A stretch of DNA of 64,000 bases, from the NCBI GenBank assembly GCA_900473185.1, contig UCKU01000007.1:1-64000 (forward strand), written 5' to 3'. The notes under the pieces were generated by a model, which was not told the DNA's origin, did not search any database, and worked only from the letters and a program-made list of their open reading frames with translations. This document shows positions 18,297 through 27,535 of the stretch, one piece after another. The DNA is from Hyphomicrobiales bacterium (lineage in GTDB: Bacteria; Pseudomonadota; Alphaproteobacteria; Rhizobiales; Rhizobiaceae). The position numbers and the translations under genes are program-made. Each line of letters begins with the position of its first letter. Position 1 is the stretch's first letter.

Positions 18297-18749
18297 ATGG
18301 CTGAACGCCTGACAAAAACCGCGGCCCGCAACGTGTTCTACGGCGGGTCGGCATTCTTCTTTGCGATATTCGTGGGCCTGACGGCCCACAGTCACTACTA
18401 CATCCGCACGGTTTCCACTGATGAGGCCACCCTGACGGAAGGCGTCGCCCGAGGAAAACATATCTGGGAAAAGAACGCCTGCATCAACTGCCACACCCTC
18501 GATGGTGAGGGCGCCTACTTCGCGCCGGAACTGTCGAATGTCTGGATCCGCTGGGGTGGAGACAAGGATCCGGCGAATGCTCGCGAGGCGCTTCACGCGT
18601 GGATGGCCGCACAACCCTCCGGCATCGAAGGTCGACGGCAGATGCCCCAGTTCAATCTGACAGATCAGGAGGTCAATGACCTCGCCGACTTCCTCGAATG
18701 GGTCAGCAAGACCAACACTCAAAACTGGCCCCCGAACCAGGCCGGCTGA
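18297..18749 (+). CDS. norC: Nitric oxide reductase subunit C (membrane cytochrome c)
   Basis: 150 residues with an N-terminal membrane anchor and a heme c motif CINCH at 62-66 in WEKNACINCHTLDGEGAYF; the distal Met is in RRQMPQF. It passes electrons from periplasmic donors to NorB. First gene of norCBQD; an anaerobox lies upstream. Confidence 0.96.
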   Translation: MAERLTKTAARNVFYGGSAFFFAIFVGLTAHSHYYIRTVSTDEATLTEGVARGKHIWEKNACINCHTLDGEGAYFAPELSNVWIRWGGDKDPANAREALHAWMAAQPSGIEGRRQMPQFNLTDQEVNDLADFLEWVSKTNTQNWPPNQAG

Positions 18750-18767
18750 CAGCGAGAGGGTATAGAA

Positions 18768-20108
18768 ATGAAGTACAAGACGCAGAGCATCGCAATGCTC
18801 TATTTTTACGGCGCTCTCGGCCTGTTCATGGCCCAGCTCCTGTTCGGCGTGCTCGCGGGCACCATCTACGTGCTGCCCAACACGCTATCCGTCGAACTGC
18901 CCTTCAACATCGTGCGCATGATCCATACCAATGCGCTGATCGTCTGGCTGCTCATGGGCTTCATGGGAACGACCTATTTCCTGCTGCCGGAGGAATGCGA
19001 AACCGAGCTTTACAGCACGAGGATCGCGATCGCACAGTTCTGGATCTTCCTCATCGCTGCGGCAGTCGCCGTCGTCGGCTATCTCTTTCATATTCATGAA
19101 GGCCGCGAGTTCCTGGAACAACCTTTCGCGATCAAGGTCGGGATCGTGATCGTGGCGCTGATGTTCCTCTTCAACGTCACTATGACCGCGCTCAAGGGGC
19201 GCAAGACGACCATCACCAATATCCTGCTCTTCGGCCTGTGGGGTGTTGCGATCTTCTTCCTCTTCGCCTTCTACAACCCCGTCAATCTGGCGCTCGACAA
19301 GATGTACTGGTGGTATGTCGTCCATCTGTGGGTCGAGGGCGTCTGGGAGCTGATCATGGCATCGGTGCTCGCCTTCCTGATGATCAAGCTGAACGGCATC
19401 GACCGGGAAGTGGTCGAAAAATGGCTCTATGTCATCATCGGACTGGCGCTTTTTTCCGGGATCCTCGGCACCGGCCACCATTATTACTGGATCGGCGCGC
19501 CCGGTTACTGGCAGTGGATCGGATCGCTTTTCTCGACGCTCGAGGTGGCGCCCTTCTTCACCATGGTCGTCTTCACCTTCGTCATGACCTGGCGCGCCGG
19601 CCGCAAGCACGAAAACAGGGCTGCCCTTCTCTGGTCGATCGGCTGCTCGGTCATGGCCTTCTTTGGCGCCGGCGTCTGGGGCTTCCTGCACACACTGTCG
19701 TCGGTCAACTATTATACCCACGGCACGCAGGTCACCGCTGCCCACGGACATCTGGCCTTCTTCGGCGCCTATGTGATGCTCAATCTCGCAGCGATGGCTT
19801 ATGCCGTCCCGCAGATCCGCGGCCGCGCGCCCTATAATCAATGGCTGTCGATCGCCAGTTTCTGGATCATGTGCACCGCCATGTCGGTCATGACCTTCGC
19901 GCTCACTTTCGCGGGCATCATCCAGGTGCATCTGCAGCGGGTCCTCGGCCAGTCATACATGGAGGTCCAGGATCAGCTCGCCCTCTTCTACTGGGTGAGA
20001 CTCGGCTCCGGCATCTTCGTGTTCATCAGCGCCCTGATGTTCATTTGGTCGCTGCTTGTTCCCGGACGGACGCGCGTCCCAAGCCCAGTGGTCCAGCCCG
20101 CCGAATGA
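18768..20108 (+). CDS. norB: Nitric oxide reductase catalytic subunit NorB
   Basis: 446 residues with 12 helices of the cytochrome c-dependent NO reductase class. It has the histidines for hemes b and b3 and the non-heme iron (IHTNALIVWLLMGF, TGHHYYWIGAPGYWQWIG, TAAHGHLAFFGAYVML, all family segments). It reduces 2 NO to N2O. It follows norC by 18 bp. Confidence 0.96.
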   Translation: MKYKTQSIAMLYFYGALGLFMAQLLFGVLAGTIYVLPNTLSVELPFNIVRMIHTNALIVWLLMGFMGTTYFLLPEECETELYSTRIAIAQFWIFLIAAAVAVVGYLFHIHEGREFLEQPFAIKVGIVIVALMFLFNVTMTALKGRKTTITNILLFGLWGVAIFFLFAFYNPVNLALDKMYWWYVVHLWVEGVWELIMASVLAFLMIKLNGIDREVVEKWLYVIIGLALFSGILGTGHHYYWIGAPGYWQWIGSLFSTLEVAPFFTMVVFTFVMTWRAGRKHENRAALLWSIGCSVMAFFGAGVWGFLHTLSSVNYYTHGTQVTAAHGHLAFFGAYVMLNLAAMAYAVPQIRGRAPYNQWLSIASFWIMCTAMSVMTFALTFAGIIQVHLQRVLGQSYMEVQDQLALFYWVRLGSGIFVFISALMFIWSLLVPGRTRVPSPVVQPAE

Positions 20109-20135
20109 GGCGGGCCATTTTCCTGGAGAACACCG

Positions 20136-20948
20136 ATGACAATAGCCTTCAACCATCCGCTCAATCCGGACGTGGAGATACCGCACTACGCGCCTCAGGG
20201 GAACGAATGCGCGCTCTTCGAACACGCCTGGACGCGACAACTCCCCATTCTCCTGAAAGGGCCGACCGGCTGTGGGAAGACCCGCTTCGTACAGCACATG
20301 GCCGCCCGTCTCGGCCTGCCTTTGTCGACTGTTTCCTGCCACGACGACCTGACGGCCGCCGATCTCACCGGCCGATACCTTCTCAAGGGCGGCGAGACGG
20401 TCTGGATGGATGGCCCGCTCACCAAGGCCGTTCGAGATGGCGGCATCTGCTACCTCGATGAAATCGTCGAGGCGCGCAAGGACGTGACGGTGGTTCTCCA
20501 TCCGTTGACGGACGATCGGCGCATCCTACCGCTCGAGCGGACCGGCGAAGTCCTGGAAGCCGGCCCAGGGTTCATTGTCGTCGTCTCCTATAATCCCGGG
20601 TACCAGAACCTGATGAAGGCCCTGAAGCCCAGCACGCGCCAACGCTTCGTCTCGATCGAATTCGATTTCCTGCCGCCCGAGCGGGAAATCGCCACCGTGT
20701 CCCTGGAAAGCGGTCTTGCCGAAGCCAGGGTCGCACCGCTTGTCGAGCTTGCCCGGCGCCTGCGCGCGCTCAAGGGCCAGGACCTGGAAGAAGGTGTTTC
20801 GACCCGCCTTTTGATCTACTGCGCCTCGCTTATCGATGCCGGCCTGCCGGCAATCGACGCTGTGCGGGCAGCCATCATTGAGCCGTTGACAGACGAGCCG
20901 GACGTCAAGGCCGCCCTCGTCGAGGTCGCCAGGGCCGCGATCGGATAG
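20136..20948 (+). CDS. norQ: NorQ, MoxR-type AAA+ ATPase for NO reductase activation
   Basis: 270 residues with Walker A GPTGCGKTR, Walker B GGICYLDEIVEAR, and the C-terminal helical lid of the CbbQ/NirQ/NorQ group. With NorD it inserts non-heme iron into NorB. The ribosome binding site is TGGAGAA. Confidence 0.95.
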   Translation: MTIAFNHPLNPDVEIPHYAPQGNECALFEHAWTRQLPILLKGPTGCGKTRFVQHMAARLGLPLSTVSCHDDLTAADLTGRYLLKGGETVWMDGPLTKAVRDGGICYLDEIVEARKDVTVVLHPLTDDRRILPLERTGEVLEAGPGFIVVVSYNPGYQNLMKALKPSTRQRFVSIEFDFLPPEREIATVSLESGLAEARVAPLVELARRLRALKGQDLEEGVSTRLLIYCASLIDAGLPAIDAVRAAIIEPLTDEPDVKAALVEVARAAIG

Positions 20949-20955
20949 GTGAAGC

Positions 20956-22842
20956 ATGCTGGAATTTCTGGAACTCGAAGAGACGGTGGGGCGCGCCTGG
21001 CATCGGCTGGTCGGCGACACCAGTTCATGGCCGCACCATCCTGCGGAGGCCGTTCACCTTGCCGAGCTCAGACCGCAGCTCGCTGTCTGCTTCAGGGCAT
21101 TCGGCGGGGACGCCACCCTGCAGATCCAGCGAGCAAGACAGAAAACCTCGATGCACAGGCTGCGGCTGAGACAAGTCGTCGGCCTCGGCGAGGAAAGATC
21201 GGACCATCCGACCTGGGACGGCACGGCAATCCATCTGCCAGCGGTCGTCGATCTTTTCGCCGAGCGCTCGCTCAACCGGGATCTTTATTTCTGGCTGGCC
21301 GCCTATGTGGCAACTGCGCCGTCCTTTACACCGCCTGCCGATCCGGTTCTTTCCGATCTGTGGCGGATCGAAACGGGTCGGAAAAATTCCGCTCTGGTCA
21401 TCCAGCAGTTTCCTGGAATGGCGGCACGCTATGGGCGGCTGACCCAGGCGCTGCTTGGCTGCCGCAGGCGCGGAACGCTTCCTCAGACGGAACGGTGGAT
21501 CGAGGAATTCGCCCAGCTGGCGCTCACCGTTCCCTTGCGTCATCCCCTTCCCGACGCTGTCCGCCCGAAGGTAGCCGCCGCCCCTGCCGGTTATCTACCG
21601 ATGCTGCCTTTGCCGATCTGGCCGGATTTCAGGGGCCGCAGCGAGTTAAGCCCATCCGAACGCGATGACCTTCCATCCGATCAGGCGGGTGACGACCGAC
21701 AGGCGCGGCCATCGCATGAGGCGACACGCAAACGCGACGCCGACGACCGCAAGCGCGATCCCTTCATATTGAACCGCTTCGAAAAGATCCTCGCCATGGC
21801 GGAGATGGTCAATGTCGATCGCCCGAGCGATGACAGCGAGGAGGACGATCCGGCGGCGGCCGAAGAGCTCGAAGAGATCGCGCTCAGCGAAACGCGCGAA
21901 CGGCCGAAATCCAAATTCCACTTCGACCTGGACCTCTCCCCGGAAGCTGCCGACCCGACGATGATAGACGGGGAATTCACCTATCCGGAATGGGATTTCC
22001 GGAAGAGCCAATATCTTGCCGACCATTGCCGCGTGGTGGTCGGCTCGCCTTCGGACAAGGTGGACCAGGCAATCGTCAGCGACGCCGCTCTCGTGCGCAA
22101 GGTCAGGCGCCAGTTCGAGACGCTGCGCCCGAAGCGGGAGCTGCGAAGGGCTCAGCTGGACGGAGATCAGATCGATCTCGAAGCGGCCATACGCTCCCGC
22201 ATCGACTTCATCGCCACCGGCCAGCCGGACGACCGTATCTATGGATGCGCCCGCCCCGCCAGCCATGAACTTGCGACCTCGATCCTTGTCGATGTCTCCT
22301 TGTCGACGGACTCCTGGGTCGACAATCGCAGGGTTCTCGACGTGGAAATGCAGGCACTCGACGTCCTTGCCCGTGGCTTGCAATCCTGCGGCGACCGCTT
22401 TGCCATCAAGACCTTCACGTCGCGGCGGCGCGATTGGGTTCGCATCGATAATATCAAGGATTTCGACGAGACATTCTCAGCCAAAACCGCCGGCCGCATC
22501 GCAAGTCTAAGACCCGGTTACTATACGCGCATGGGAGCGGCCATCCGCCATGTATCCCGGCAGTTGGAGAGCGACGGCGCAAGAAAGAAGCTGCTGCTCA
22601 TTCTGACGGACGGCAAACCCAATGACGTCGATCACTACGAGGGTCGCTTTGCTCTCGAAGACAGCCGCAAGGCCGTGATGGAGGCACGCACGAAGGGACA
22701 GACGGTCTTCGCCGTGACGGTCGATCGCAGCGCCGGCGACTACCTGCCGGCAATCTTCGGCAGATCCGGGTTCGCACTCGTGTCGGACATTTCGAAATTA
22801 CCGAGCGCACTACCTGCGATCTACCGGAGCTTGACGACGTAA
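20956..22842 (+). CDS. norD: NorD, VWA-domain protein for NO reductase activation
   Basis: 628 residues. The C-terminal 210 residues form a von Willebrand A domain with a MIDAS motif close to the canonical DxSxS (DVSLSTDSW) and later TDGKPNDVDHYEG. The middle is acidic and disordered. NorD works with NorQ. It begins 7 bp after norQ. Confidence 0.94.
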   Translation: MLEFLELEETVGRAWHRLVGDTSSWPHHPAEAVHLAELRPQLAVCFRAFGGDATLQIQRARQKTSMHRLRLRQVVGLGEERSDHPTWDGTAIHLPAVVDLFAERSLNRDLYFWLAAYVATAPSFTPPADPVLSDLWRIETGRKNSALVIQQFPGMAARYGRLTQALLGCRRRGTLPQTERWIEEFAQLALTVPLRHPLPDAVRPKVAAAPAGYLPMLPLPIWPDFRGRSELSPSERDDLPSDQAGDDRQARPSHEATRKRDADDRKRDPFILNRFEKILAMAEMVNVDRPSDDSEEDDPAAAEELEEIALSETRERPKSKFHFDLDLSPEAADPTMIDGEFTYPEWDFRKSQYLADHCRVVVGSPSDKVDQAIVSDAALVRKVRRQFETLRPKRELRRAQLDGDQIDLEAAIRSRIDFIATGQPDDRIYGCARPASHELATSILVDVSLSTDSWVDNRRVLDVEMQALDVLARGLQSCGDRFAIKTFTSRRRDWVRIDNIKDFDETFSAKTAGRIASLRPGYYTRMGAAIRHVSRQLESDGARKKLLLILTDGKPNDVDHYEGRFALEDSRKAVMEARTKGQTVFAVTVDRSAGDYLPAIFGRSGFALVSDISKLPSALPAIYRSLTT

Positions 22843-22877
22843 AGACGCGGAGATCAAGCCACCCCTTTCGCACATGG

Positions 22878-22912
22878 AAAACCAGGCGGAATCGCTTCCG
22901 GCCTGGTTTTTC
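22878..22912. terminator. Bidirectional terminator between norD and hemN
   Basis: AAAACCAGGC and GCCTGGTTTT form a 10-bp stem with a 13-nt loop, followed by T on the plus strand and with A-tract on the other side. It separates convergent norD and hemN. Confidence 0.85.
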
Positions 22913-22995
22913 TGCACTAGGGGGCCAGGAATGACCGGCATGCGCATCGCCGTTCATCACCTGCTGCTTGTCAAGACGTGGCGGTCAGCCCGGGG

Positions 22996-24348
22996 TCACG
23001 CCGCCTTGCTGTGCGTCCGGCCGAAGGAGCCGAAATAGGCGTCGAAGGCTGCCGCGACTGCACGGACCATGAAGCGATGCTCCTTCGAGACGGTGATGCA
23101 GCCCTTCTCCAGTGTCACCACGCCATCCGATACGAGACTGTCCAGCCGATCGTTCCGCTCGAGGAGAAAGCCGACATCGTAGCCGGCCTCCGCACCAAGC
23201 TTTGCGAGATCCACCTTGAAGTCGCACATCAGCCGTTCGATCACTCTCGCCCGAAACTTGTCTTCATCGGTCAGCCCATATCCCTTGGCAGTCGCGAGGA
23301 TTCCCGAACTGATCCGTTCTGCGTAACGACCAAGAGCGACGTGGTTCTGGACGTAGCCGCCCGGCAGCCGCCCAATCGCCGACGCGCCGAGCCCGATCAG
23401 GGTTTCGCATTCGTCGGTCGTGTAGCCCTGGAAGTTCCGCCGCAGGGTCCCTGAGAGGGAGGCGACGGCGAGCTGATCGTCCGGCAATGCGAAATGGTCG
23501 AGGCCGACACGAACATATCCGGCGCTCTCCAGCTCGTCGGCAATCGCCTCGGCCTGCTCATTGCGTTGCGCAGCATCGGGAAGTGCCGCCTCGTCGATCA
23601 GCCGCTGATGCTTCTTGAAGGCCGGCACATGGGCATATCCGAAGACGGCAAAACGCTCCGGCCGCAACTCGACAGCCGTTCTCACCGTTTCGATGCAGGA
23701 TCGAATGGTCTGATGCGGGAGCCCGTAGATAAGGTCGAAATTGATGCTCGTCACGCCGTAGCCTCTGAGCCCCGCCACGGCTGCCTGCGTCTGCTCGAAG
23801 CTCTGTATCCGGTTGATCGCTTTTTGAACGACCGGATCGAAGCTCTGGACGCCGAGACTTGCACGGTCGACGCCGTTTTCGCCGAGAGCGGCAATCATTG
23901 CGCCGGACAGCGTCCGCGGATCGATCTCGACCGCAACGCTGCAGTCGCTGGTAAACTGGAACGCGCTCTTGAGCTTGTCCATCAGGCTCGAAAATTCGTC
24001 CGGCTTCATGATCGTCGGCGTGCCGCCGCCGAAATGAACGTTTTTGACCGGAACCTCGTTTCGAGCCGCCTGCGATACGAGTTCGATCTCCTGGCTCAGC
24101 ACGTCGAGATATTCGAGCACCGGCGCATCCTGGCGCGTGACCGTCGTGTGGCAGCCGCAATACCAGCACATAGAGCGACAGAAGGGAACGTGCAGGTAGA
24201 CTGAGACAGGTCCGGAGGCTGCGACCTCTGCAAGACCGTGCGCATATTGCTCCGGCCCGACGGCTGGCGAAAACGCAGGCGCGGTCGGATAGCTGGTGTA
24301 GCGTGGCAGGCGGGCCTCGCCATATTTGGCGATCAGGGCATCGGACAT
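22996..24348 (-). CDS. hemN: Oxygen-independent coproporphyrinogen III dehydrogenase HemN
   Basis: 450 residues with the radical SAM cluster motif C57-x3-C61-x2-C64 plus C66 (FCRSMCWYCGCH) and the HemN segments FGGGTPT and FDLIYGLPHQT. It makes protoporphyrinogen precursors without O2 and so supplies heme for the cbb3 oxidase and NorCB. The ATG at 24348 has AAGGAA 7 bp before it, so longer starts at 24363 or 24390 are less likely. A Fnr-type box is centred 66 bp upstream. Confidence 0.95.
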   Translation of the reverse strand: MSDALIAKYGEARLPRYTSYPTAPAFSPAVGPEQYAHGLAEVAASGPVSVYLHVPFCRSMCWYCGCHTTVTRQDAPVLEYLDVLSQEIELVSQAARNEVPVKNVHFGGGTPTIMKPDEFSSLMDKLKSAFQFTSDCSVAVEIDPRTLSGAMIAALGENGVDRASLGVQSFDPVVQKAINRIQSFEQTQAAVAGLRGYGVTSINFDLIYGLPHQTIRSCIETVRTAVELRPERFAVFGYAHVPAFKKHQRLIDEAALPDAAQRNEQAEAIADELESAGYVRVGLDHFALPDDQLAVASLSGTLRRNFQGYTTDECETLIGLGASAIGRLPGGYVQNHVALGRYAERISSGILATAKGYGLTDEDKFRARVIERLMCDFKVDLAKLGAEAGYDVGFLLERNDRLDSLVSDGVVTLEKGCITVSKEHRFMVRAVAAAFDAYFGSFGRTHSKAA

Positions 24349-24407
24349 TTCGGCTTCCTTCATCAGAATGTCATGATGTGCATATGCCAACGAAGGGGCA
24401 GCCTTCC

Positions 24408-24421
24408 TTGTCCTGGATCAA
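24408..24421. promoter_or_regulatory. Fnr/FixK box before hemN
   Basis: TTGTCCTGGATCAA, centred 66 bp from the hemN ATG. It may also serve the divergent DUF2249 operon at 24608. Confidence 0.72.
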
Positions 24422-24607
24422 CAACGACCCGCATGACGCTGATAACAGCGAGCCAGGCACCGGCGAGTGCCGAGAACGACAGACAATCGCCCGGCTATTT
24501 GCTCGCAGTCAAAGTCGCCCGTTCCGCACCCGGCTATCTTCAGCTCCGATACAGGACGCGCCGCGGTCCGGTCATTCGTCATCTCGCGGCAGAAGGAAAC
24601 AGCCACA

Positions 24608-24892
24608 ATGACAGACGCGCCAGCCACCCAGACCGCGATTGCGCACATCGACGTGCGGATCCTGCCGCCCGTCGAACGCCATCCCCGGATCTTCGGTACC
24701 CTGAACTCGCTGACGCCGGGCCAGAGCCTCCACATTACCAGCGACCACGAACCCCGCCCCTTGCAGTACCAGCTCGACACTGCCCTGCCCGGAAAATTCT
24801 CGTGGGAATATCTGGAACAGGGACCGGATGTCTGGCGTGTGGAGATCACCCGCCTCGATGCGGGTTGCGACTGCTGCTGCGGCAGCCACTAG
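24608..24892 (+). CDS. DUF2249 domain protein with C-terminal cysteine cluster
   Basis: 94 residues. The domain has the TusA-like fold pattern (DVRILPPVERHPRIFGTLNSLTPGQ then LHITSDHEPRPLQYQL), and ends in a cysteine-rich tail CDCCCGSH that may hold a metal or cluster. DUF2249 genes accompany NO-detoxification genes in many proteobacteria. First gene of a four-gene operon. Confidence 0.82.
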   Translation: MTDAPATQTAIAHIDVRILPPVERHPRIFGTLNSLTPGQSLHITSDHEPRPLQYQLDTALPGKFSWEYLEQGPDVWRVEITRLDAGCDCCCGSH

Positions 24893-24907
24893 CGCCGGAG
24901 ACGCGCA

Positions 24908-26260
24908 ATGATGCCCGTGGGCACGACCCTGTCGCGGTGGACGATGTCGTATTTCGGCGCGGCGCTGTCTTACCTGCTGCTGGCGGAGTGCCTGCTGGCA
25001 GCCGGTGTCTGGACGCCTTCCCTTGGTATCGCCGAGCCTGGAGCGCTTGCCATCGTGCACGCCGTGACGCTCGGATGGCTTCTGCTTCTCATGATCGGAT
25101 CGTTGCTTCAATTCGCGCCGGTCCTGACAGGCAATGACAGACCGGCCGGTCGTTTCGATCTGATCGTCTTCGTCGGCATGGTCGCCGGCCCGGCGCTTCT
25201 CATGCTGGGCTTTCACCTGATCAGCCTTGGCTCTTCTGCGGCCGGCCTGGTCATGATCGCGGCATCCGTCACGCTTTCTCTTTCTATCGCCGCTGTCTCC
25301 ATGTCGCTGTCGGCACTGCTGTGGCGGGGAAGGCGCGTGCATGCTGCCTCCCTCATCGTTCTCGTCGGTATTGGCTGCCTGCTGGTCACGACGGCCTTTG
25401 GTGCCCTGTTCGCGCTGACGATTTCCGGTCTGGTGGAAGCACCCGCAGTCGTCGCCTATGGCATGGAAGAGGTGGCCTTCCATGCGAGTTTCGGTCTCGG
25501 CGGATGGATGACCTTTGCGGCGATCGGCGTCAGCTACAAGCTGCTTCCGATGTTCCTTCTGTCCAGCGACATGCACAAGGCACAACTCGTTCGCCGATCG
25601 AGCACGCTGGCGGTCCTGCTCCTGTCGACTGCAGCGATCGGCACGCCTGTCGCACCCGATTTCGCGCGCGCCGTTTTCTTGTCGGCAGCGGTGCTGTTTG
25701 CGCTGATCGTTGCTGCCTACCTCTTCGAAATTTGCAGGACATATCGCGCCAGGCGCCGGCCGGCGCTCGAGCTGAATACGTTGGCATCATTGCCGGCCTT
25801 CGCGATGCTTGGCCTTTCCGTCTCCCTTCTTGCTGTGTCCCTGTTCCTCCATGCCGAGACGCGTATCGTGTCGGCGATCGTCTATCTCTTCGTATTCGGC
25901 TGGCTCACCGGCTTCGGTCTCGCCCAGCTCCTGAAGATCGTTCCTTTTCTCACCTGGATCGAGGCCTTCGGCCCGCTTCTTGGCCGCAGACCGACACCGA
26001 AGCTCGGCGAACTCGTCAACGGGCGCCGGGCCGGTGTTTGGCTTGGCCTTTTCTACCTTTCGGTGGTCGGCGCCGCGATCGCACTCTGCCTTGGATCGGA
26101 CACAGGTTTTGGTATGTCCGCGGTTGTTCAAACCGCATCGACCTTCGCTCTCATCGTCGAGCTCGTTCTTGCCCGTACGCTCGCGAACGTGCCTCCCCGG
26201 ATCAAGAGTGCACCATTTCACAAGCCGGCGCTGTTCGTCGCCGCAAAACCACAGAGGTAA
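24908..26260 (+). CDS. Polytopic membrane protein, heme-copper oxidase subunit I-like, NO-associated
   Basis: 450 residues with about 12 hydrophobic helices and histidines in helix contexts (AIVHAVTLGWLLLLMIGSLLQF region, EEVAFHASFGLGGWM, FLHAETR). This resembles a reduced subunit I-like protein found beside nnrS and DUF2249 genes. The heme ligand set appears incomplete by eye. It starts 15 bp after the DUF2249 gene. Biochemical function unknown; a role in NO tolerance is inferred from context. Confidence 0.7.
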   Translation: MMPVGTTLSRWTMSYFGAALSYLLLAECLLAAGVWTPSLGIAEPGALAIVHAVTLGWLLLLMIGSLLQFAPVLTGNDRPAGRFDLIVFVGMVAGPALLMLGFHLISLGSSAAGLVMIAASVTLSLSIAAVSMSLSALLWRGRRVHAASLIVLVGIGCLLVTTAFGALFALTISGLVEAPAVVAYGMEEVAFHASFGLGGWMTFAAIGVSYKLLPMFLLSSDMHKAQLVRRSSTLAVLLLSTAAIGTPVAPDFARAVFLSAAVLFALIVAAYLFEICRTYRARRRPALELNTLASLPAFAMLGLSVSLLAVSLFLHAETRIVSAIVYLFVFGWLTGFGLAQLLKIVPFLTWIEAFGPLLGRRPTPKLGELVNGRRAGVWLGLFYLSVVGAAIALCLGSDTGFGMSAVVQTASTFALIVELVLARTLANVPPRIKSAPFHKPALFVAAKPQR

Positions 26261-26265
26261 CGCCA

Positions 26266-26793
26266 ATGGTTCAATTCCGTGAACTAGACGTCCGACAGAT
26301 CCTGCGCGATGGCGGTATGCCATTCCAGCTCATCATGGACACGTTCGCCGGCCTCGATCCTGATGAGGGTCTGAAGCTGCGTGCGATATTCGAACCCGTC
26401 CCTTTGATCCGCCAGCTCGAAAAGCGCGGCTATTCACATGTCGCAAAGCGTCTGGCTGATGATGACTGGGAAATCGATTTCATCCCGAACAAGCCCATTC
26501 AGAGATCGGAACCCGCCGTCGCCACGACGGAAGCGGTCTGGCCCGATCCTGTCTGGAACCTCGACCTGACCGATCTCGCGCCGCCCGAGCCGATGGAGCG
26601 CATTCTCTCCCGGCTGGAGACGATGGAGGACGGCGAGGTTCTGTTTGCCCTTCTCAACCGGGAACCTGTCTTCCTCTTCAACGAATTGAAAGCACGGGGC
26701 CACGAATGGATCGGCAATTTCGATGCTTCCGGCAAGACCTATCGGATCATGATCAGGACGACCACGGGAGATCAGAACAATGCCGGCGTCTGA
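26266..26793 (+). CDS. Tandem DUF2249-type protein
   Basis: 175 residues with two parts: an N-terminal DUF2249-like unit (ELDVRQILRDGGMPFQLIMDTFAGLDPDEGLKLRA) and a C-terminal unit (NLDLTDLAPPEPMERILSRLETMEDGEVLFALLNREP) ending in a domain-like GHEWIGNFDASGKTYRIMI strand. It starts 5 bp after the membrane protein and overlaps the next gene by 14 bp. Function unknown. Confidence 0.8.
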   Translation: MVQFRELDVRQILRDGGMPFQLIMDTFAGLDPDEGLKLRAIFEPVPLIRQLEKRGYSHVAKRLADDDWEIDFIPNKPIQRSEPAVATTEAVWPDPVWNLDLTDLAPPEPMERILSRLETMEDGEVLFALLNREPVFLFNELKARGHEWIGNFDASGKTYRIMIRTTTGDQNNAGV

Positions 26794-27085
26794 GGTGACG
26801 GAACAGGACGTACGCAATGCGTTGCGCGAGATAGAAGATCCCGAAATGGGAACGAGCATCGTCGATCTCGGTCTGGTATACGAAATCGATGTCACCGAAC
26901 CGGCGGTCGTGAAGATCAAGATGACCACGACCACCCGCTTCTGTCCGGCATCGGGCTATATTGCCGACGCGGCACGTCAGCGCATTGAGGATATTGCCGG
27001 CGTAAGCCGAGCCGTCGTCGACCTCGTCTATGAACCGGCCTGGTCGCCGGACATGGTGTCGCTCTTCGATCTGCCGAAGACCTGA
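26780..27085 (+). CDS. MIP18/DUF59-type Fe-S assembly protein
   Basis: 101 residues with the family motif EIEDPEMGTSIVDLGLVYEID and the cysteine motif TTRFCPASGYI. Proteins of this type (SufT, PaaD) help mature Fe-S or other metal centres. Co-transcription with DUF2249 genes suggests maturation or repair of NO-damaged clusters; this is inference. The start overlaps the previous gene by 14 bp. Confidence 0.82.
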   Translation: MPASEVTEQDVRNALREIEDPEMGTSIVDLGLVYEIDVTEPAVVKIKMTTTTRFCPASGYIADAARQRIEDIAGVSRAVVDLVYEPAWSPDMVSLFDLPKT

Positions 27086-27190
27086 GGCTCTGCAGTCACT
27101 TTTTTCATATGGCGGACCGGTCGCCTGACGAGCAAAATTGCACATCGAATCGGGACAGTCGGTCTGCCCTCCCATTTGATTGGAAAGGCC

Positions 27191-27493
27191 ATGAGCGAAG
27201 ACTTTACGAATAGGACGAACCTGTTTGCATTGCAGAAAGACGGCAGCCCCGTCGTCGATGCAGCCGTCCTTGCGCAGCGCTTCGGCCTTACGCCCGACCT
27301 CTTCATGGATCATCTGCGCCGAGGTTTTGTCCGTTCGAGAGTGGAGATCGGCACCGGTGCCGACGCCGGGACGCGGCGTCTTTCCATCCGCATCGGCAAC
27401 CGGATCTGGATTGCGATCGTCAGCGAAGACGGCTGCGTGCTCAGCGAGGAAATGCGGTTTTCGGGCATAGCGCCGGGACACGAGCGCGGCTGA
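27191..27493 (+). CDS. Hypothetical protein, DUF6522-like
   Basis: 100 residues with the pattern FALQKDGSPVVDAAVLAQRFGLTPDLFMDHLRRG and a C-terminal RLSIRIGNRIWIAIVSEDG strand region. I associate this with a family found in rhizobial denitrification clusters, of unknown function. The ATG has GGAAAGG directly upstream. A strong terminator follows 6 bp after the stop. Confidence 0.75.
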   Translation: MSEDFTNRTNLFALQKDGSPVVDAAVLAQRFGLTPDLFMDHLRRGFVRSRVEIGTGADAGTRRLSIRIGNRIWIAIVSEDGCVLSEEMRFSGIAPGHERG

Positions 27494-27498
27494 ACGAA

Positions 27499-27520
27499 AA
27501 AGGCCGCTCGCGCGGCCTTT
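27499..27520. terminator. Bidirectional terminator between the DUF6522-like gene and nnrS
   Basis: AAAGGCCGC and GCGGCCTTT form a perfect 9-bp stem with the tetraloop TCGC. The two flanking genes converge on it. Confidence 0.88.
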
Positions 27521-27535
27521 GCGATCGCGGCAATG

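Noticed and set aside
18885..19931. 348-codon open frame opposite norB
   Set aside because: Antisense of a highly conserved gene; composition strongly acidic and histidine-rich without motifs.
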